This document shows, one piece after another, positions 10,086 to 20,861 of a stretch of DNA of 64,000 bases (its first letter is position 1; each line of letters starts with the position of its first letter). Origin of the DNA: Siphonodentalium dalli (lineage: Eukaryota > Mollusca > Scaphopoda > Gadilida > Siphonodentaliidae); the NCBI GenBank assembly GCA_032622095.1, contig CP136064.1:41939912-42003911 (forward strand). Reading direction: 5' to 3'. The translations under genes and the position numbers were made by a program. Below the pieces are notes generated by a model that ran no database searches, was not told the DNA's origin, and worked only from the letters and a program-made list of their open reading frames with translations.

Positions 10086-11478
10086 TCAGCCACAGAGAAG
10101 CTGTTTGCGTTGTAAACACTCCCTCATGATGTCACTGCCGTCCATTCTCGCCAGTGTACTTCCCGCCAGATCGCGCAGGCGCTCTCTGATGGGTTCCACG
10201 TCAGCGATGGTATGCAGATCTACAATACGGGTGTGATACGGTGCTTGCAGTGCCATTCTCAGGGCTTTGTTTTGGACCACCTGGAGCATTTGGATCGCGC
10301 GATATGATGCCAGGTTGGTGACCACCGATGCGTATTCCATGATAGGTCTTACAAACGTTTTGAAGACTCTAAGCAGAGTGGCCATGCTAGCTCCCCAGGA
10401 AGTTCCCCTCAGCCGTCTAGAAGATTAACTCGTTGCATGGTCCTCGTGGCTGTCTGCTTAACATGGGTTAGCATGGTGAGTCTGGAGTCCAAGGTGACGC
10501 CTAGGAAGGTCACCTCTTTTGTGGCAACTAAGTCAATGCCACTGACATTCAGTTTGACCACCGAATTGCGTTTTCGTTTCGTGAATAGGGCGAATTGTGT
10601 TTTGTTTGCATTGAGCTTAATGCGCCATTTCGAGCACCACCTTTCCAGGTCACCGAGGGCCCGCCTCAGTCTGAGCTCCACATACTTTGTACTGCCATTG
10701 GTGATCCACAGACCCAAGTCATCAGCGAACTGCGACAGTTGCACTTGGTGCCTCGGGTCTATTTCAATGTCATTGACGTAGAAAATATAGAGCAATCGAC
10801 TTAAAACTGACCCCTGTGGTGTACCAGCGTTCAGTGGAACAGAGTCCGACGATTCTATGTCCACCCTCACCTTTATTGAGCGGTCGGTGAGGAAAGAGGA
10901 GAGGAGCCTTACAAGTTTGACCGGGAGGCCATACTTGTGTAACTTGTACCGGAGGCCGTTGTGCCAGACGCTGTCGAGCGCCTTTTCAACGTCAAGTAGC
11001 AGTGTACCAGTTACCCAGTTTTTGTGGAAGCCATTGCGTATGTCCTCCACAAGGCGGTAGATGTGTTCTACTCCTTCGCATCCGTTTCGATATGCCCTCT
11101 GCCATTTGTTGAAGAATAAATTCTTCTCCAGATGGTTTCGGAACCGTGATGCAATGATTGCTTCGAATAGCTTGCCGATGCAGCTAAGAAGACTGATTGG
11201 TCTGTAGTTGCCAGGGTATTTCAGATCTTTGCCATTTTTTGGTATCATGATGCCGATTGCCTCTTTCCATGCAACTGGAAACTAACCAATCTTCAGGCAG
11301 GTGTTGTACAGCTTGGTAATGTAAGAGAAGAGTTCAGCTGGGGCTTCTTTGAGTACCCTGTATGGAATTTCATCGTGGCCAGCGGCCGATCTAGACTTGC
11401 ACTTGGAGAGAATCCCGATGGTTTCTTCCGAAGTGATCTCTCTAGTGAGATCGTGGTCGCCCCCACCTCATCACTCAC
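10086..11478 (-). pseudogene. LINE reverse transcriptase, frameshifted
   Basis: The largest intact piece is 10409-11248 (279 codons). It contains YRPISL (residues 15-20), LLLDVEKALD with the first catalytic aspartate at 86, TPQGSVLS (143-150), FADD (174-177) and FLGV (248-251). The normally aromatic residue in AFD is leucine (ALD). A one-base shift near 10423 separates it from its continuation at 10086-10385, which begins with the typical post-RT region (MATLLRVFKTFVRPIMEYAS). Upstream, a TAG interrupts the reading frame near 11282, and related frames at 11293-11478 continue the pre-RT region in another phase. It is not expected to make a working enzyme. Confidence 0.82.
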
Positions 11479-11669
11479 GTTTTCCTGAGGTTTGAATTAG
11501 TCCTCATTCAGGCTGACTAGGTTGTCAACTTGCAGTCTGGGCGGCAGGGTTAATATATTATAAACCAATCTACAAAACGATACAAAAACCAGTTAAGTGG
11601 CTGTATGTCATCGTGAAAGGCAATGTGCGTGGAATATGAACACATAGATAAATAAGTATTCCTTTGGAC

Positions 11670-14456
11670 ACGATGTGTTTATATATACTTTATTGACCTC
11701 CCTTGTCGGAGAGCATTAGTGAATATATTACAGTTTGGTGTTACATACTATACAACTATACATATATTACAATACAACATTATGTTATCATTCAAACTCA
11801 ATTCGGCGTGATTATCCCTTTAACCATAGTACACATTGGGAAGAGGAAAACGGCAGTGTCAATAACAATTGCGTCTCGGTGTAGCGCAATAACACTTGTC
11901 ATTAGAATATTGTTGCTGCCGAGAATAAAAGCTTGTAGTGCTGTTTCAGTGAGTCTATCCATAAATAAGAAAGTTTCCGTTCCGTAAGTATTCACAATAT
12001 GTTCCCAATATCGATATCGCATAGAGTGTATAGTCGTTGCATTGCACGAGAACAATATATGGTCAAGTTCGCTGTCATAACACTCACCACAGGAAAAGCA
12101 CGTTAGACTATTTTGGTAAGTTGTTTTATTTAGCAGGAGCGCTAAGTTTCTAAGCTGTCGAGAAAACGACGGATGGTTCTTTAGCAAACGCCAAACAGTC
12201 CACACTGAAAGAGGATCGCTGTGTACAAAGTGAGCCAAATGCAAATTCTCAGCCGCATGGACGTCGCGTATCCATTCATTCTTGTACGCGCCTTGGACAG
12301 TGGTCTTCACCAACTTCTTCCATGAGGATTTCGGCGGGAACGTTCCGGTTTCCAGGAATGTGTCCAAATGAAAGTTTAGATCATACCTAACAAGAATTGA
12401 TACAATATCTGCAACAAAACCAGATGGAGTCCTCCCGAAAAGCTTCCATCTGTACAATTTCCATAGAAAAATCTCAAGTGGAGTCTGGTGTCCTTCTGGA
12501 AGATGGATAATGTCAGCAAGAAAATTTAGTTTCTTCAAATGCATCTCTCGTTCCAGAGGCATGATGCCTAGAAGACCAAGAGACAGATTAGTCGAGGTAC
12601 GAACCGGCATCGACTGCAAATGTTTTACACAGGTTCTGAATGAACGTTCCATAGTGAGGATCAATGTCGCGCTCGACACTTGCAGCAGTTCACACCCATA
12701 TAAACCTTTGGGAAGCACCACGGATCGCATTAGCTTGGTCATAGTCACAGGACTACAAGATTTCAGGACAGACTTTCCAGCAAGTGCAAAGTATGCCCTC
12801 CTTAGTGTGTCAGAAATAGCATTGCCTCTGGATTTACTATTGTCGAATTTGTGCTGACAAATACCAAGATGTTTTGACTGTATCACTTCAGCGAGCTTTT
12901 TGTCACCGAGAACCCACGACCTCTCTTGCTTCGAAAACATGTGTTTTGTCTCATTGAATACAACAATAACACTCTTGGTTTCGGAAAAGTCGAAGCGCCA
13001 GCGACGACTATATTCATCACATATGTCCAAAAGTGTATCCATTCCACTTTTCGTCCAGGAAATGAGTGCAATGTCATCTGCTGTTGTGGGAGATGTGCAT
13101 GAAATGGCACCCACGGCTAAGCCAGCACTAGACTTTCGAAGTTCACGAACAAGATTGTCAATAAATACAAGATAGAAGAACGGGCTTGTGACTGCTCCTT
13201 GTCGTGTTCCTTGGTGAATATCGAACGGTTCGGACAACATTCCATTTACCAGCACACGACTAAGACAGCCTGCATGCATCTCGGCTACGACGCGGAGCAT
13301 ACGCCCGCGGATACCGCGCTCGTATAGTTTGATCAAGAGACCGCTGTGCCAAACTCGATCAAATGCTTTCTTCGAATCCAAGAAACTCACATAAACAGGC
13401 GAATTCATATCATTGCCATAGCTGACAGCTTCCTGTAACACAAACGCGGTCATCACACAACTCAGGCCTTTCTGAAATCCCATCTGAAGAGTGTCCGGGA
13501 ATTCTGTAAATTCTCTACTAGTGAGGAAACGATCAAGAAGAACACTCTCGAATAGTTTGTACAGAACTGGCATCAGTGTGATGGCTCTATAGCTGTCGGG
13601 GGAAGCTCTCGGTTTTGGCTCTCCCTTGTACAGAGGCACAATGATCCCTGTCTTCATTGTTGGGGGAATCCACTCGAAGCGTATCATGGCATTAAATAAG
13701 CGACATATAGTGTTCATCAGAGATGTAGATCCATTAATTATATGTTCATTTACTATGTTGTCAATACCGCCCGATTTATTACATTTCAGCTTCCCAACTG
13801 CAGTTAGAAGTTCAGTCTCTGAGAAGGGCTCACAAAAAATTTCACAGTTGTAGTGAACGTGCGATTCCGAGTATAATGAAGTCAGACGATCATTCACCTC
13901 TTGCTCAAATGTGGGAGACGAATGCGGATTCTGCGTATATAGATGCTTGAAATAGTCACCCCAACCTTTAACAATGTCTTTTTTGTCACGCACTGCAAAG
14001 CTGTTGAAGGTCATCGCGCATCCCAAACTGTTACACTGCGTTTGTGAGTTCAGTGATTTCCAGAACCGTTTTTGGTCGTGTTGAGCGAAAAACTCAATGT
14101 CGCTGAACAATTTTTGTTCGTGTTGACGCGCACAGTTACGGAACGTTCTCCTAAAGTCCCGCTTTGCATTCCGGTAATCGCAGTACTGTGTAGACTCAGT
14201 ATTGTACGACCTTCCATGCCGAATCCAGTCTGCTCGTGTTCGTTTTAACTGTTTATGCAGGACATTTAGTTCGGCATTCCAGAACGGTCGTCGAGATTTG
14301 CGATTAAGTTGTCGTGTTGTCGTTGATACCTGGGACGCAGATAAAAGAATATTTACAAGATCTGTATACAGAGAAAGTATGTCCTCATTTGATTGCAGAG
14401 TATATATGTATCTATCAGACAGTGTGAACTGTCCCAAAACTCTACGATGTGTTTAT
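11670..14456 (-). mobile_element. 5'-truncated LINE with 13-bp target duplication
   Basis: ACGATGTGTTTAT occurs at 11670-11682 and 14444-14456 and exactly brackets a 2.76-kb - strand element (11683-14443). The 3' end carries an AATAAA signal (complement of 11689-11694) a few bases before the duplication and ends in a TATATA tail rather than poly-A. The 5' end starts inside the coding region, just before the reverse-transcriptase domain, as expected from incomplete target-primed reverse transcription. The perfect duplication and open frame suggest a fairly recent insertion. Confidence 0.9.
11798..14437 (-). CDS. LINE ORF2-type protein, RT and zinc-knuckle part
   Basis: About 880 codons are open without interruption. 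There is no genuine start: the frame opens at the truncation point, and the nearest in-frame stop (TAA) lies in the target duplication. The endonuclease domain is missing. Reverse-transcriptase motifs are SYRAITL (residues 282-288), FLDSKKAFDRV (352-362), QGTRQGAVTSPF (409-420) and TADDIALI (452-459). The residue before ADD is threonine where Y or F is usual. A carboxy-terminal zinc-binding motif lies at 780-798 (C780, C783, H793, C798). The 'L..KGLSCVMTAFVLQE' and GxRQGAVxSP signatures resemble CR1/L2-type elements common in invertebrates; the exact clade is unsure. Without endonuclease and start it is unlikely to move itself. Confidence 0.88.
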   Translation of the reverse strand: MGQFTLSDRYIYTLQSNEDILSLYTDLVNILLSASQVSTTTRQLNRKSRRPFWNAELNVLHKQLKRTRADWIRHGRSYNTESTQYCDYRNAKRDFRRTFRNCARQHEQKLFSDIEFFAQHDQKRFWKSLNSQTQCNSLGCAMTFNSFAVRDKKDIVKGWGDYFKHLYTQNPHSSPTFEQEVNDRLTSLYSESHVHYNCEIFCEPFSETELLTAVGKLKCNKSGGIDNIVNEHIINGSTSLMNTICRLFNAMIRFEWIPPTMKTGIIVPLYKGEPKPRASPDSYRAITLMPVLYKLFESVLLDRFLTSREFTEFPDTLQMGFQKGLSCVMTAFVLQEAVSYGNDMNSPVYVSFLDSKKAFDRVWHSGLLIKLYERGIRGRMLRVVAEMHAGCLSRVLVNGMLSEPFDIHQGTRQGAVTSPFFYLVFIDNLVRELRKSSAGLAVGAISCTSPTTADDIALISWTKSGMDTLLDICDEYSRRWRFDFSETKSVIVVFNETKHMFSKQERSWVLGDKKLAEVIQSKHLGICQHKFDNSKSRGNAISDTLRRAYFALAGKSVLKSCSPVTMTKLMRSVVLPKGLYGCELLQVSSATLILTMERSFRTCVKHLQSMPVRTSTNLSLGLLGIMPLEREMHLKKLNFLADIIHLPEGHQTPLEIFLWKLYRWKLFGRTPSGFVADIVSILVRYDLNFHLDTFLETGTFPPKSSWKKLVKTTVQGAYKNEWIRDVHAAENLHLAHFVHSDPLSVWTVWRLLKNHPSFSRQLRNLALLLNKTTYQNSLTCFSCGECYDSELDHILFSCNATTIHSMRYRYWEHIVNTYGTETFLFMDRLTETALQAFILGSNNILMTSVIALHRDAIVIDTAVFLFPMCTMVKGIITPN

Positions 14457-15072
14457 GGCATGGATAGAAACTGTTCATCCATCATTTAGAACCAGAAATG
14501 TTAAGAGTGTTTTCTGAGGGTGAGTCATCATAAACCTACATATGTTATAGTTTACAAAAACCTTGTTAGATATTGCAGTTCTTGACTTTTGGCAACATTT
14601 CAATATTTTTTTTATTTAATTCACTTGATTTAAAGCGGCTATAACCATGGTGTGGATGGAAAGTGTTAATAATTTATAAACCGATCAACCAATCGATACC
14701 AATCGATACAGGTGAGGGGTGTGTCATCATAAACATGAAAATAAAATATGAACGCGATCCGATAAAACATACGTGAGTTATACGTGAAGTATATACGGAC
14801 ACACCGCCGGACAGACGAACGACGGATGGTTGATATGGACGTCGGCTTTATGTGTACCGTACCATACATTCTATGGGCACACATAACAATTATAAATTTA
14901 AATTTGACGCCCAACCCAATTTAAAAAAAAAAGTTGAATCAGAACCTATAGCAAATTATTTATTCTGGCCTTAATAGCTTTCTTGATTTTATGAATATTA
15001 TTGCGAAAATATGATGTCATGGATATATAAACTGCGCTGACAACATCTCAGAATTACTTAGTACTGTAGGCC
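14457..15072. other. No gene recognised
   Basis: AT-rich sequence between the LINE and a family F fragment. I see no exon or clear repeat. Confidence 0.35.
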
Positions 15073-15170
15073 TACAGTAATGCCCAAAGTAATTGACCAC
15101 CTAACCACAGCAGAATTATGGGTGATTTAGTCGGAAATATGGCTTGTTGCCATTCATCGGAAAGCTCTCG
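15073..15170 (+). mobile_element. Family F MITE, left half (TA-type)
   Basis: Starts TACAGTAATGCCC and continues with ACCACAGCAGAATTATGGGT and ATTTAGTCGGAAATATGGC, as in full family F copies at 50059 and 60855. The right half is missing. Confidence 0.7.
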
Positions 15171-15405
15171 ATTGAACAGTGAATTAAAAACAATTGTTTT
15201 AATGTCACAACAGAATAGAATGTGCGCTTATAATTTCCAACTATTGGTGGTTCTTAAATTTTGTGTGACATGTCAAACTTAAGTTTTTGCATTATAAATA
15301 CCATCATTGTTTATTTACATGTTATCAAAATTACAGAATCTATCTGACACTTTTACAAGCGTGATTAATCATTTTTAGCCCAACTTGCAGTCAAGTTTGA
15401 GCTGT

Positions 15406-15660
15406 AAGCGAGATTATACTGAGTCGCTACCATATTAATTGGATCCATCCAGATCCGTTCCGCGCATTCAGTGCTACAGGTCAAAGTTCTGGAGTAGCAT
15501 TCCATATATGGAGCCTTTAAATATTTATGAATTCCATATATAGAAATCATGAATATTCAAAACTCTATATATATATGGAATGCTACTCCATCTGTAGCAC
15601 TTGGACCGCAGAATGGGTGCTGGATGGATCCAATAAGGTGGCGACTCATTGATCTCGCTT
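15406..15660. mobile_element. Family E palindromic element, copy 1
   Basis: Ends read AAGCGAGATTATACTGAGTC and the complement of GACTCATTGATCTCGCTT. The arms continue through GGATCCATCCA and CATTCCATATATGGA, so most of the element can fold back on itself. Non-coding. Same family as 43571-43840. The target duplication is not resolved. Confidence 0.8.
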
Positions 15661-16860
15661 GTTGCCATGGGTTGGCGTCAGTCGTCCGTCCATCGACAAT
15701 TTCCTTTGGCACACCCAACACCACCGGTGCCGGTAGCAGCCATCTTGCATGGATATTTCTCTTTGTACAACTGAATATTTCGGGACAGCTACATTCCTCA
15801 ACCGATCTTCACTAAACTTCATATGGATCTTCGGGTTGTCTCTAGATGGGTGCCATCAAATTGTTCAGATGAATTCTTTGAAAACATGGCCGTCAGCAGC
15901 CATTTTGAATTTAACATTTGAATCTTTCGATCGATCGGCACACCGGTTAGCGCCCTTCGAGTCACATTTATTGCAGATACTAAAACAATATATATAGGCA
16001 TGTTTATAGGATCACTTCTAGATGGGAGTTATCTAATTTAAAAGATATTCAATTATAAAACATGGCCACCGGCAGCTAGCCATCTTTGATTTAACTCTTT
16101 CCATAACTAAATCCCTCTTTTTTCATTCGATTGATCCCAACCTCCACGTGGATTTTCGGGATATCCTCTATATAGAAACTATTGAATTTTTACCGAATTA
16201 TGATGATAAATATGGCGGTCAGCGGCAATCTTGGATTTCACATTTGAATACATCGGCAAACCATTCAGCGTACATTATTGGATAAATGTTTTCGAAAACT
16301 TACAGACATGCATGCTACCGAATTTAAAAGATTTTCTATGAGAAAACATGGACACCGGCAGTCATCTTGAATTTTATGACTAAATACTTCGACATGCCCC
16401 ACAACCAATCCACTGTATGTATACATGCAGGGCATGCCGCAGTAATTAGTCGTGCAATTTCAAGATGGCTGCCGGTGGCCATGTTTTTCATAGAAAATCG
16501 TTTAAATTCGATAGCATGCCTAGCTGTAAATGTTCAAAACATTTATCCAATAATTGTGGGCTGCATGTTGCGCCGATGGATTCAACTGTGAAATCCAAGA
16601 TTGCCGCTGACCGCCATGTCTGTCAATTTACTCAAACATATCGGTAAAGATTTAATAGCTAATTGAGGTCATCCCGAAAATTCATATAATGTTTTGGATC
16701 AATCGAATAATAAACGAGGGATTTAGAAATAGAAATATTTAAATACAAGATAGTTTCGGCGGTATGATGTTTTTTTTTTATAGAAAATTAATCTTAGCAA
16801 TTCGATAGCTCCCATCTAGATGTGCACCTAAACATGTTTGTAAATTTTCGATTTTAGGTG
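15661..16860. repeat. Repeat O: 'AAGATGGCTGCCGG' modular repeat with inverted half
   Basis: A head with GTCGTCCGTCC is followed by modules containing CGGCAGCCATCTT, TCTAGATGGGAGC and AAACATGG blocks. From about 16108 to 16730 the modules form a large inverted repeat centred near 16425 (AAATCCCTC at the left, GAGGGATTT at the right). Short frames in it are chance. The same modules recur at 55090-55130 and 56400-57480. Confidence 0.68.
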
Positions 16861-17168
16861 TGAACAATGGCTGGGCCACTCTTGAATATTTTATTGTGGG
16901 AACACAATGCATAATATAACAGCTAACATTGCCGATGAAGTATGTCTCAGTTGAAATATAGACTAAAGGTCGTATTGAGAATTATCGGGGGAGTATTAAT
17001 CCGATTAGTAGATTTTTTGTCAGCATTTTGGAGGCTTTCTTGTGTGGTGAATTAGAAACCTTCAGTTATAAGCAGTTATGTAATAATTTGAAGGATCCCA
17101 TCGACGTCCGATGACTCGCCGTATAATTATGTTGTGTATTTCATGTGTTTATATGTATATTTTTTCTG
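16861..17168. other. No gene recognised
   Basis: No repeat or exon identified in this stretch. Confidence 0.3.
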
Positions 17169-17569
17169 TTAACCCTTTACCCAACAGAAGGGCCCTGTGC
17201 CAATGCATTCTCTTATATATGCGAGTCGACCATAGGTCGCCTCGCATATATAAGAGAATGCGTTGGCTTAACACATTAAAAATTATAAAATTGTTAAAGA
17301 ATGTAAGAAAAAATGTTAAAAAGTGTTAAAAAAAAGATTTTTTTTAGGCCAATGCATTCTCTTATATATGCGAGGCGACCTATGGTCGACTCGCATATAT
17401 AAGAGAATGCATTGGCACAGGGCATAACTGTAACTATCACAATGTGGTCAAGGAGCCGGTTCCAATGATATCCATATTTGTATGGTTCTATCGAGACAGA
17501 CCGAAGATATTTTAGGCTGTTGAAGCTTTATTTGGCCGGTTTTGGCCGGTTTGTTGGGTAAAGGGTTAA
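17169..17569 (+). mobile_element. Family A MITE copy 2 (TTAA-flanked)
   Basis: TTAA at 17169-17172 and 17566-17569 with CCCTTTACCCAACA ends and both internal hairpins full length. It is nearly identical to copy 1 and in the same orientation. Confidence 0.9.
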
Positions 17570-17671
17570 GCGCTTAGGGATAAGCGCTATATAAGAACTA
17601 TTTATTATTATTACTATTTATTTTTATAATATGATATTGAGAGCGTTACCATTTCTGACTATGGTGTTCTT

Positions 17672-17872
17672 GTGGTGCATTGCATGCATAGCTGACTGTC
17701 CTGACTAGCTGAGTGGTGATGAGACTGGGAGCCATGCATGGTTATGGAGACAGAAGCCGCCTGGCCCCGATCTGGGTTCTCACCCCCTGTCTCCATAATT
17801 ACAGTACATGTATGTCATATGGGCCCTAGTCCCATGATAACTCAGCTAGTCAGCTATATGCACCGCGACATA
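17672..17872. mobile_element. Palindromic element Y
   Basis: Inverted arms of about 80 bp: TAGCTGACTGTCCTGACTAG, GATGAGACTGGG and TTATGGAGACAG at the left match the complement of the right side (GACTAGCTGAGTTATC... read inward). Single copy in the window; duplication not resolved. Confidence 0.6.
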
Positions 17873-19448
17873 TACGAAATAATAATAATGCATTCTGGGT
17901 GAATTCCAGGGGAAAAAATTAGGTCCCTAATCCAAAGGTTAATACTTTACGCCAACGCATATCGACATTGAACTGTGAATGCACACGCATGTGCATTGTA
18001 GCCTGCAGCCATAATGAGCAGCTGTTTGCATAATAACCATTCCACATACTAAGTGTCTCACCTTCCATCTGCACCTTTATACAATTAATCTTGTTTTATT
18101 ATGCAGAATCTTCGTCTTTACAAGCGGTCACGTTTGTCGCTGACATCACGCCATTCCTCGCGTCATATGGAGCGGCCACGAAAAATAACGTGCTGATATT
18201 CAGGAAAGTTGTACTCTGTGGCTCCTATATACAAGGTTGTCCCGCGTAACATCAATCATAGAGCAGTGTAACGAATTCAAGGCCACGCCGTCAGTAAACC
18301 AGGTCATGAATGGATGGCAGCGCCGGTCAGTAACCTTCGCATTGTACTTATAATAATAAGACAATATATCAATATAGATATAAGAGTTATCGGCCACCAA
18401 TAGTTATCGCAGGAAGACGGAAGTTTAGCAATCAGCCTTCCTTCAGCTGGAGTTCGCCGACTTCGGTCGGACTAGGTCGATTTCAGGAGTACTGGGTCAT
18501 ACAATGCACAGTGAGCGACTAAACGCCACTGCGTAAAATTTATAATCTGTTTCAAGAATGTGGCATTCTCGCGACAATGAGAACACTTCTTGAAGTTCAA
18601 AAGATGGCAGACGGAGAAGAGGTCATATGGTGATTTCCTTGTGTGTGGTAAGGTATTTTTGATTATATCATCCAATTAGTTCATTTGTAAACAAAACCAG
18701 CAAAGCATGATGTCAGTATAGTGTTATCGGCTTTCCTTTTTATACAGTTCGTAAGCTGACAGTGGTTATTTTAGCGGTTAGGTTGTTTCAATAAGTGACC
18801 TACTTCTCGGGAATGAAAATAGCTCAGGATTGGAAAAAAATACATCCGTACTAGATGCAAAAAAATGTTCGATATCATCAACAACCTACATGCGACCAAC
18901 GCGAAACTCTGATGGAAATGGAGGGCGCTGGATCGTCCCGTACGCGTAAGTTGAACACACCTACGTCACTCTATTCACATTTATGTCTGGGGCAGCCGGA
19001 TAAGTTTTGATATATTAAATGAGATTCCCGGTCACATTTCCGGATTATGTGCAACCTGTTGGCTGTGGGTGTAGTACTACGAGTTGTAGTGCAGCTGCAT
19101 TATTCAATGGGATATCGATACTAATTTATTGGCTTTCCGCTGCAGTATCGAACCTTTAGCGCATTTACGGCTGCAAACTGACTTGCGTAAGTATGGCATG
19201 GTTAGATGATATGATCTGCACTGAACGTATTTTTGTTTCCAGGTCATGTCAGATTATCGACTCTAGCAGACGACACCTACATGATTTATTCGCGTGATAC
19301 TATGCCACCTTTTATTCTGTAAAAAGAAGAAACCACATAGTTTCATTGAGTCCCTTTGACATTTTATTAAAACTTATTAAATGCAAATTTTTCGATGGTG
19401 AAGTCTGATCATTGCCAATTGAAAAGTTAAAAAAATACTATTTTAATC
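17873..19448. other. No gene confirmed; one coding-like stretch
   Basis: A CpG-rich open stretch near 18105-18250 follows an AG acceptor-like site and has codon-like composition, but I recognise no family and no good donor. The rest is featureless AT-rich DNA. Confidence 0.25.
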
Positions 19449-19853
19449 TCAGGCCTTTTAAACAGTGAGTGATAATTAATTAAAATACAATTTTAATTAA
19501 TATTTACCTATACGTAGATACAGGTATGAATTAAAAAACAGGCCTTCTGAACAGTGAGTGATAAATAATTAAAATAATATTTTTTATTAATATTTACCTA
19601 TAAGTAGACACAGTTGTCATGCCCAGTGATCACTTCCTGTGGTCAGTTAGCTATTTCCTATGAAGAGTTATAATGGACATAGCACTTGTACACTGTAAAA
19701 TGACCAGTTGCCAGCAGCAGGGAGAAGAATGTGGCTGACATTGGCTGTTTGATTCATACCTGTATCTACTAACAGGTAAATATTAATACAAAAATTATTT
19801 TAATTATTTATCACTCCCTGTTTAGTCTTTAGAAAGCCTGTGATTTTAATTCA
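19449..19853. mobile_element. Family AA inverted-repeat element, copy 1
   Basis: Left blocks CAGTGAGTGATAATTAATTA and TTTTAATTAATATTTACCTA, partly duplicated in tandem (19455 and 19548), face a right inverted block TATTTATCACTCCCTGTTTA near 19814. GATACAGGTATGAATT and its complement occur inside. It is related to 20031-20861. Confidence 0.6.
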
Positions 19854-20107
19854 TTCTGACACTGATATGCATATGTGTTAATTCCTCATACATGTATGCA
19901 ATACTTTAAAAATACTGGTAACCCATAGTGTATAGTATAGGGTATTAAAGGGGTGCAGCCGCGCAACCCCATGTTTGTAATTTACATGTCAGGATACATT
20001 ATAACATAATTGTGCCATACACCAAAAACACAGTCCTTCTTAATGTTGTATTTATTGAGTGATAAATATCATTTTAATTAATATTTACCAATTATATAAT
20101 ACATGTA

Positions 20108-20497
20108 TTAACCCTTTACCCAACAAAACGGCCAAAACCGGCCAAATAAAGCTTCAACAGCCTAAAATATCTTCGGTCTGTCTCAATAGAACCATACAAA
20201 TATGGATATCATTGGAACCGGCTTCTTGACCACATTGTGATAGTTACAGTTATGCCCTATGCCAATGCATTCTCTTATATATGCGAGTCGACCATAGGTC
20301 GCCTCGCATATATAAGAGAATGCATTGGCCTAAAAAAAATATTTTTTTAACATTTTTTCTTACATTCTTTAACAATTTTATAATTTTTAATGTGTTAAGC
20401 CAATGCATTCTCTTATATATGCGAGGCGACCGATGGTCGACTCGCATATATAAGAGAATGCATTGGCACAGGGCCCTTCTGTTGGGTAAAGGGTTAA
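20108..20497 (-). mobile_element. Family A MITE copy 3 (TTAA-flanked)
   Basis: TTAA at 20108-20111 and 20494-20497, CCCTTTACCCAACA ends and two full hairpins. The long single-sided tail is on the left, so it is inverted relative to copies 1 and 2. Inserted in family AA. Confidence 0.9.
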
Positions 20498-20551
20498 GCT
20501 ACATGTATATATAAGAATAGTTGTGCATCTACATGTATATAGCTACATTCT

Positions 20552-20744
20552 TGTGTCTCCCCTCTACTAGGATCTTAGATCATGCCATGAATCTCTACTC
20601 AAAGCTGACGCCCGTAGACAGCTTTGCGTAGAGATTCATGGCATGATCTACTAGGATCTGACAGTTTCAGTGTACTTGTGGTTAATATTACCAACTAAAT
20701 TAACACTGAAACTGTTATATATCCTAGTAGAAGGGGAGATACAA
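20552..20744. mobile_element. Palindromic element G
   Basis: Outer arms TCTCCCCTCTACTAGGAT and their complement (ATCCTAGTAGAAGGGGAGA), then inner arms ACAGTTTCAGTGT and ACACTGAAACTGT. Removing the nested element H restores one continuous hairpin. Confidence 0.75.
20576..20650. mobile_element. Element H, 75-bp hairpin with 9-bp target duplication
   Basis: Termini TAGATCATG and CATGATCTA enclose an almost complete palindrome (GCCATGAATCTCTAC arms). The flanks CTAGGATCT at 20567-20575 and 20651-20659 are a perfect 9-bp direct repeat. Nine-bp duplications are typical of Mutator-like elements, so a tiny MULE-type derivative is the best inference. Confidence 0.82.
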
Positions 20745-20861
20745 GATGGTGGTTAAATGCATGATTGTTCTCATATATATATATTATTCTATTATATAAT
20801 TGGTAAATATTAATTAAAATTTTATTGTATCACTCCATAAATACAACATTTAGAATGACTG

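Larger units (their letters stand above)
9500..11530 (-). mobile_element. Decayed LINE retrotransposon (Jockey/CR1-like)
   Basis: Region of markedly higher GC than its surroundings, carrying a broken - strand reverse transcriptase at 10086-11478 and a repeat-rich 3' trailer at lower coordinates. The reverse-transcriptase motifs (YRPISL, TPQGSVLS, FADD, FLGV) fit Jockey/CR1-type non-LTR elements. Boundaries are approximate because I did not identify a target duplication. Confidence 0.7.
20031..20861. mobile_element. Family AA element, copy 2, interrupted by A and G/H
   Basis: Left arm (AATGTTGTATTTATTGAGTG through ATATTTACCAATTATATAA) and right inverted arm (TTATATAATTGGTAAATATT through CACTCCATAAATACAACATT) are about 70 bp each and well matched. 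Between them sit a complete family A element and palindrome G, which itself contains element H. Confidence 0.72.

Noticed and set aside
18602-18640. ATGGCAGACGGAGAAGAG followed by GTCATA, like a short first coding exon.
   Set aside because: Only six codons, a weak donor and no supported downstream exon.
20250-20514. Frames with recurring MRVDHRSPRIYKRMHW-type peptides, also near 9-10 other positions.
   Set aside because: They are translations of the A/B hairpin core on either strand and appear wherever a core occurs.
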